A stretch of DNA of 10,639 nucleotides from an uncultured Parabacteroides sp. (GTDB lineage: Bacteria > Bacteroidota > Bacteroidia > Bacteroidales > Tannerellaceae). Shown piece after piece: positions 7,613 through 10,639 of this stretch. The position numbers and the translations under genes were made by a program. The notes below the pieces were generated by a model. That model saw only the letters and a program-made list of their open reading frames with translations. It did no database searches and had not been told where the DNA came from. Positions within the stretch are counted from its first letter, which is position 1; each line of letters starts with the position of its first letter. The stretch spans positions 1 to 10,639 of the forward strand of contig URGO01000113.1 in NCBI GenBank assembly GCA_900547435.1, in the 5' to 3' direction.

Positions 7613-8011
7613 ATGATGGATTTTATTATCGTTCCGACCGTTGTCGGAATCATTTGTGCCTCGATTTATGGTTTGTTCGAATTGGTTATCCGCCGGAAAG
7701 AGCGCATCCTGATGATTGAGAAGATGTGTGAGCGTATGGACCCGATTCAGATGGATGGGAAAATAAGCTTTAATCCGTTCCGAAAAAGAGATTTATCGTT
7801 TATGGCTTTGAAGGCAGGATGCTTGTTGGCCGGTCTGGGTTTAGGGTTGTTTTTGGGTTTCTTGCTGAATGCCCTTGTCTTTGTACAGTTTGAGAACGAA
7901 TACCGTTTGATTTCGGCGGCTTATGGCTCATCGGTTTTGTTGTGCGGCGGCTTGGGACTAATCGTTGCATTCCTTATCGAAATGAAATATAAGAATAAAA
8001 AAGAACAATAA
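7613..8011 (+). CDS. Small three-helix membrane protein, DUF6249-like
   Basis: A protein of 132 residues (ATG at 7613; a second ATG at 7616 would remove only one residue). Three hydrophobic helices are visible: about 3-25 (IIVPTVVGIICASIYGLFEL), about 66-92 (a glycine-rich LLAGLGLGLFLGFLLNAL) and about 103-125 (YGSSVLLCGGLGLIVAFLIE). Between helices one and two is a basic cytoplasmic-type loop starting RRKERILMIEKM, and the C-terminus is MKYKNKKEQ. This layout matches the DUF6249 proteins of Bacteroidales, which in my recollection are often encoded beside an ECF sigma factor gene. No sigma gene is present here, but the promoter looks ECF-type. It should be an inner-membrane protein; function unknown, perhaps in an envelope-stress regulon. 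Confidence 0.8.
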   Translation: MMDFIIVPTVVGIICASIYGLFELVIRRKERILMIEKMCERMDPIQMDGKISFNPFRKRDLSFMALKAGCLLAGLGLGLFLGFLLNALVFVQFENEYRLISAAYGSSVLLCGGLGLIVAFLIEMKYKNKKEQ

Positions 8012-8018
8012 TGGGTAT

Positions 8019-8107
8019 TAAGTTTGTAAGTTTACGTTTTGGGGAGGAGTATAAGTCTTTATTAGACTTCGACTTAACAATTCAAAAACTCAAAACTTAC
8101 AAAGTTA
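8019..8107 (+). repeat. Large inverted repeat with inner hairpin after the membrane protein gene
   Basis: Bases 8019-8033 pair with 8093-8107 (15 positions, one G-G mismatch), enclosing a perfect hairpin AAGTCT-TTATT-AGACTT (8053-8069). GACTTA (8071-8076) offers a competing partner for TAAGTC (8052-8057). It fills most of the 147-bp gap before the helicase gene and ends 12 bp before that gene's -33 box. No T-run follows, so it is not a classical terminator; it may be an mRNA 3' structure or a regulatory element. Confidence 0.45.
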
Positions 8108-8119
8108 CATAATTGCCCC

Positions 8120-8151
8120 TTTGCTTATTCCGTTTGCTTGTTATAAATTTG
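8120..8151 (+). promoter_or_regulatory. Near-consensus Bacteroidetes promoter for the helicase gene
   Basis: TTTG at 8120-8123 (-33 box) is followed after 20 bp by TAAATTTG at 8144-8151 (-7 box), matching the known TTTG/TAnnTTTG promoter with its usual spacing. The predicted start site is about 8155-8159, whereas the ATG begins at 8159. Confidence 0.8.
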
Positions 8152-8158
8152 CGTCATT

Positions 8159-10066
8159 ATGCAGAATCAGATTATTACTCCATTGGCCGATTTGCAACTT
8201 CAATATGATGCATTGCAAAAGGAATATGCGTATGAAAAGGAGATGTATCGCGAGCAGACCGAACGGATCGGCATCGGAAAGAAAATACAGCAAGGCGTAT
8301 GCTGGTATCCGCTTGGTATCGAGCGGAGTTATTATAATTCGCTGAACCAGTTGGTCGTAGAGGTCGAGCGAAGGGAAGAAAAAGAGATAGAACATAGTTT
8401 TGAATATGGTCGTCCGGTTTGCTTTTTCAAGACAGATGGAATGGGCAAACCTTTTTATTTCAATTTTACGGGCGTTATTAGTTATGTACAAGATGATGTG
8501 ATGGTCGTTACCCTGCCATCACCTTTAGCTTTGGCGGAGATACAAGGTGAGACCGATTTGGGAATCCAGCTCTACTTTGATGAAACGACATACAAGACGA
8601 TGTTTGCGGCATTGAAGGAGGTCATGTCGGCAAAAAATAACCGGATTGCCGAGTTGAGAGACATCTGTTTGGGTATGCAACCGGCTACATGCAGGGACTT
8701 GTTCCCGATACGCTTCCCGTGGTTGAACCTATCCCAAGAGGAGGCGGTCAACAAGGTGCTGGCCGCTAAAGATGTAGCCATTGTGCATGGCCCTCCGGGA
8801 ACCGGGAAGACCACGACTTTGGTTGAGGCCATTTATGAAACGCTCCATCGGGAGAATCAGGTGCTTGTATCAGCCCAGAGTAATGCGGCGGTAGATTGGA
8901 TTGCCGAGAAGCTGGTAGACCGTGGCGTGAATGTGCTTCGCATAGGTAATCCGACTCGTGTCAATGATAAAATGTTGTCTTTTACCTATGAGCGCCGCTT
9001 TGAATCGCATCCCGATTATGCCGAACTTTGGAGTATCCGCAAAGCCATCCGTGAGATACAAACTAATTTGCGTCATAGAAGTGGAAGCGAGAGGGATACG
9101 GACCGGAACCGATTATCCCGCCTGAAGTATCGTGCGACAGAGCTGGAAGTGAAGATGGATGCAGAGCTATTTGATGAGGCTCGTGTGATAGCCTGTACAT
9201 TGGTGGGAGCAGCTAACCGCCTGCTTACGAATCATCATTTCACCACGCTTTTTATCGATGAGGCGGCACAAGCCCTGGAAGCCGCTTGCTGGATTGCGAT
9301 GAATAAGGCCGACCGGGTGATACTGGCGGGAGACCACCAGCAATTGCCTCCTACTATTAAGTGCATGGAAGCGGCGCGTGACGGATTAGACCGGACCTTG
9401 ATGCAGAAAATCGCCTGTCGAAAACCGGATACGGTTTCTCTTCTGACTATGCAATATCGGATGAATGAGGCGATTATGACATTCCCGTCTCGTTATTTCT
9501 ACCATAACCGATTGAAAGCGGCGCCGGAGGTCAGATACCGTGGTATTTTAGAATGGGACACCCCGATAGTCTGGACCGATACAGCCGGATGTGATTTTGA
9601 AGAAAACCAGCAGGCGGAGAGTTTGAGCCGTATCAATCGGCGTGAAGCTGAAGTATTGGTGCTGCAACTTCAGGTTTATATTGAGAATATCGGGAAAGAG
9701 CGGGTCTTGGAGGAACGGATTGATTTCGGGGTCATTTCGCCCTATAAAGCACAGGTCCATTATCTTCGGAGCTTGATTAAACGGAATGCGTTCTTCAGAC
9801 CTTTGCGAAGCCTGATTACGGTGCATACGGTCGATGGATTTCAAGGGCAGGAGAGGGACGTGATATTAATCAGCTTGGTTCGTGCCAACGAAGTCGGACA
9901 AATCGGTTTTCTGAATGATTTGCGCCGGATGAATGTAGCCATTACCCGTGCCCGGATGAAATTAATCTTATTGGGTGATGCATCCACGTTGACCCAACAT
10001 CCCTTTTACCGTAAGTTGTATAAGTATATAGAAGAAAACGGAAAAGTTATCCGGTTGGCGGAATAA
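8159..10066 (+). CDS. UPF1/IGHMBP2-like superfamily 1 DNA/RNA helicase
   Basis: A 635-residue cytoplasmic helicase with all SF1 motifs in order: Walker A GPPGTGKT (211-218), Walker B DEAA (367-370), motif III GDHQQLPPT (391-399), motif IV QYRMN (432-436), motif V VDGFQGQERD (558-567) and motif VI NVAITRAR (592-599). QQLPPT and QYRM are typical of the UPF1-like SF1B group (AAA_11/AAA_12 domains), which move 5' to 3' on single-stranded nucleic acid and can act on RNA or DNA. The N-terminus (about 8-35) is a charged coiled-coil-like helix, followed by a beta-rich stretch (about 45-150) in the position of the 1B/stalk region. No extra nuclease domain is seen. Related proteins are common, apparently stand-alone genes in Bacteroidales with no assigned role. 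The start is the ATG at 8159; the next Met (residue 28) would cut the coiled coil. Transcribed from its own promoter, probably almost leaderless. Confidence 0.95.
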   Translation: MQNQIITPLADLQLQYDALQKEYAYEKEMYREQTERIGIGKKIQQGVCWYPLGIERSYYNSLNQLVVEVERREEKEIEHSFEYGRPVCFFKTDGMGKPFYFNFTGVISYVQDDVMVVTLPSPLALAEIQGETDLGIQLYFDETTYKTMFAALKEVMSAKNNRIAELRDICLGMQPATCRDLFPIRFPWLNLSQEEAVNKVLAAKDVAIVHGPPGTGKTTTLVEAIYETLHRENQVLVSAQSNAAVDWIAEKLVDRGVNVLRIGNPTRVNDKMLSFTYERRFESHPDYAELWSIRKAIREIQTNLRHRSGSERDTDRNRLSRLKYRATELEVKMDAELFDEARVIACTLVGAANRLLTNHHFTTLFIDEAAQALEAACWIAMNKADRVILAGDHQQLPPTIKCMEAARDGLDRTLMQKIACRKPDTVSLLTMQYRMNEAIMTFPSRYFYHNRLKAAPEVRYRGILEWDTPIVWTDTAGCDFEENQQAESLSRINRREAEVLVLQLQVYIENIGKERVLEERIDFGVISPYKAQVHYLRSLIKRNAFFRPLRSLITVHTVDGFQGQERDVILISLVRANEVGQIGFLNDLRRMNVAITRARMKLILLGDASTLTQHPFYRKLYKYIEENGKVIRLAE

Positions 10067-10097
10067 AAAGTACAAATTATTATCCGATTTACTTTTT
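10065..10097 (+). terminator. Terminator after the helicase gene
   Basis: AAAAAGTA (10065-10072) pairs perfectly with TACTTTTT (10090-10097) around a 17-base loop. The right arm ends in T5 and the left arm begins inside the TAA stop codon. The stem is A+T rich, so efficiency may be modest. Confidence 0.5.
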
Positions 10098-10114
10098 CGT
10101 ATTAAAATTATACT

Positions 10115-10122
10115 TATTTTTG
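10115..10122 (+). promoter_or_regulatory. -7 box TATTTTTG upstream of a putative structured RNA
   Basis: TATTTTTG matches TAnnTTTG. The -33 region (about 10093-10098, TTTTTC) is only an approximate match. Transcription would start near 10126, at the first base of the hairpin TGCCC-ATAAAA-GGGCA, which is what a promoter for a structured RNA should look like. Confidence 0.5.
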
Positions 10123-10125
10123 TCG

Positions 10126-10510
10126 TGCCCATAAAAGGGCAATGTATTGAGAAAGCGTTTAAAGGCATTATCCGTGTTCAGGAAATCCCCAATTTCATAA
10201 CTACAATGGATAATACTTCATAAACGCTCCACGATACCTATATGTATGTGTGTGCTCTGAAAGAAAAGACATATATATAATATAGGCGTGGGGCTTTATA
10301 TTACTTGTAGTGAGTATGGGGATACTTCTGAACGGTAATATAAAAGTTCCCACACTTTTATTTTATAAGGACTTCAGTTCTTTTGGGAACGGACTGAAAA
10401 TAAAAAGCAAAAGAGCACATGAAAGACTTCTTATTATTGATGCAGGTGGAAAACTCCTCTACGCACCTCGTTTTATTCCTATCGACATTTGTATTCCGAC
10501 AAATAGTGTG
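10126..10510 (+). ncRNA. Putative large pseudoknotted RNA of unknown class (boundaries approximate)
   Basis: About 385 bases without a convincing gene but with dense complementarity. In order: 5' hairpin TGCCC/GGGCA (10126-10141); stem A, GCGTTTA/TAAACGC (10155-10161 with 10221-10227) plus 10167-10175 with 10206-10214 (16 bp in two blocks); stem B, in which GTTCAG (10176-10181) and ATCCCCA (10185-10191) inside the loop of A pair with CTGAAC (10328-10333) and TGGGGAT (10317-10323), giving 13 bp that cross A; hairpin C, 10229-10291 (CCACG/CGTGG, CCTATAT/ATATAGG, then 8 more pairs with G-U); pair D, GTTCCCA/TGGGAAC (10346-10352 with 10384-10390), crossed by TTTTATTTT/AAAATAAAA (10356-10364 with 10397-10405); stem AGGTG/CACCT (10444-10478); 3' hairpin ATTTGT/ACAAAT (10487-10504). 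The pairings are seen in the sequence; that it is an RNA gene rather than a long leader of the next gene is inferred. No known class was recognised. Confidence 0.5.
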
Positions 10511-10536
10511 CCATAATGAAACTTGTGGAATGAATT

Positions 10537-10639
10537 ATGACATTAGAAGAATATAAAAAATCATTTTGCAGAGTCCAACAGCAAATGCAACATTACGAAA
10601 TATTTTTGAAAAAACACAATTTAGGAGTATCAAATTGTA
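10537..10639 (+). CDS. N-terminal 34 residues of an unidentified protein (runs off the window)
   Basis: An ATG at 10537 opens a frame with no stop to the window edge: MTLEEYKKSFCRVQQQMQHY, then EIFLKKHNLGVSNC. It is predicted to start with an amphipathic, Gln- and Lys-rich helix and has no signal peptide. Codon use (AGA, ATA, TTA) and A+T content differ from the genes to the left, which suggests recent acquisition. There is no Shine-Dalgarno site, and the ATG lies in a possible 6-bp hairpin (CATAAT 10512-10517 with ATTATG 10534-10539). It follows the putative structured RNA by about 30 bases and may be its protein partner. Too little is visible to name a family. It could also be a short spurious frame. 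Confidence 0.45.
   Translation, partial: MTLEEYKKSFCRVQQQMQHYEIFLKKHNLGVSNC

Noticed and set aside
10126..10300. Bacteroidales 6S RNA
   Set aside because: 6S RNA is a long rod with a central bubble. Here the paired blocks cross and the 5' end folds into its own short hairpin.
10126..10510. Group II intron 5' domain (GUGYG-like start with a GCCC/GGGC hairpin)
   Set aside because: The start reads GTGCCC rather than GUGYG. No typical domain I motifs are visible, and the crossing stems A and B do not fit the group II layout. Sequence to the right would settle it by showing a domain V or an intron RT.
10065..10639. CRISPR array, tRNA, tmRNA or diversity-generating template repeat
   Set aside because: No regularly spaced direct repeats, no cloverleaf or CCA end, no tmRNA tag coding sequence, and no A-rich template resembling a C-type lectin variable region.

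Overview
The window reads as chromosomal DNA of a Bacteroidales gut commensal, probably Bacteroides or Parabacteroides. The evidence is a GH92 exo-mannosidase followed by a DUF4964/5127/4965-type lipoprotein, a DUF5723 outer-membrane protein and a DUF6249-like membrane protein, the near absence of Shine-Dalgarno sites, and promoters of the Bacteroidetes -33 TTTG / -7 TAnnTTTG type. Assignments come from sequence recognition alone, without a database search.

Left third (1-5349): the end of a glycan-utilisation cluster, all on the + strand. It holds the C-terminal part of an unidentified protein (1-440), a secreted GH92 enzyme with the alpha-1,2-mannosidase signature residues (534-2810), and, 10 bp later, an 842-residue lipoprotein of the family usually annotated as 'glutaminase' (2821-5349). 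The two complete genes look co-transcribed and probably act on the same host or fungal mannose-containing glycans. A 14-bp stem-loop (5373-5413) closes this unit and also the convergent gene on the other strand.

Middle (5417-8011): a small macro-domain-like protein on the - strand (5417-5812), then on the + strand a DUF5723 beta-barrel protein (6023-7399) and a three-helix membrane protein (7613-8011). The gap before the membrane protein is unusual. It carries three direct repeats at an exact 22-bp period, followed by a sequence that looks like an ECF-sigma promoter.

Right part (8159-10066): a UPF1/IGHMBP2-like superfamily 1 helicase. Its near-consensus promoter runs almost into the start codon, so the mRNA is predicted to have little or no leader.

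Right edge (10067-10639): past the helicase terminator the sequence becomes visibly richer in A+T and stops looking like ordinary coding DNA. A Bacteroidetes -7 box is followed by about 400 bases packed with inverted repeats. They include a 13-bp long-range pairing that crosses a 16-bp stem (a pseudoknot) and a second crossing pair. A new reading frame then opens at 10537 and runs off the window. This 'structured RNA plus following gene' layout is the strongest candidate for an undescribed or defence-type system here (for example an RT-associated or toxin-associated ncRNA), but the partner protein is cut off and cannot be identified.
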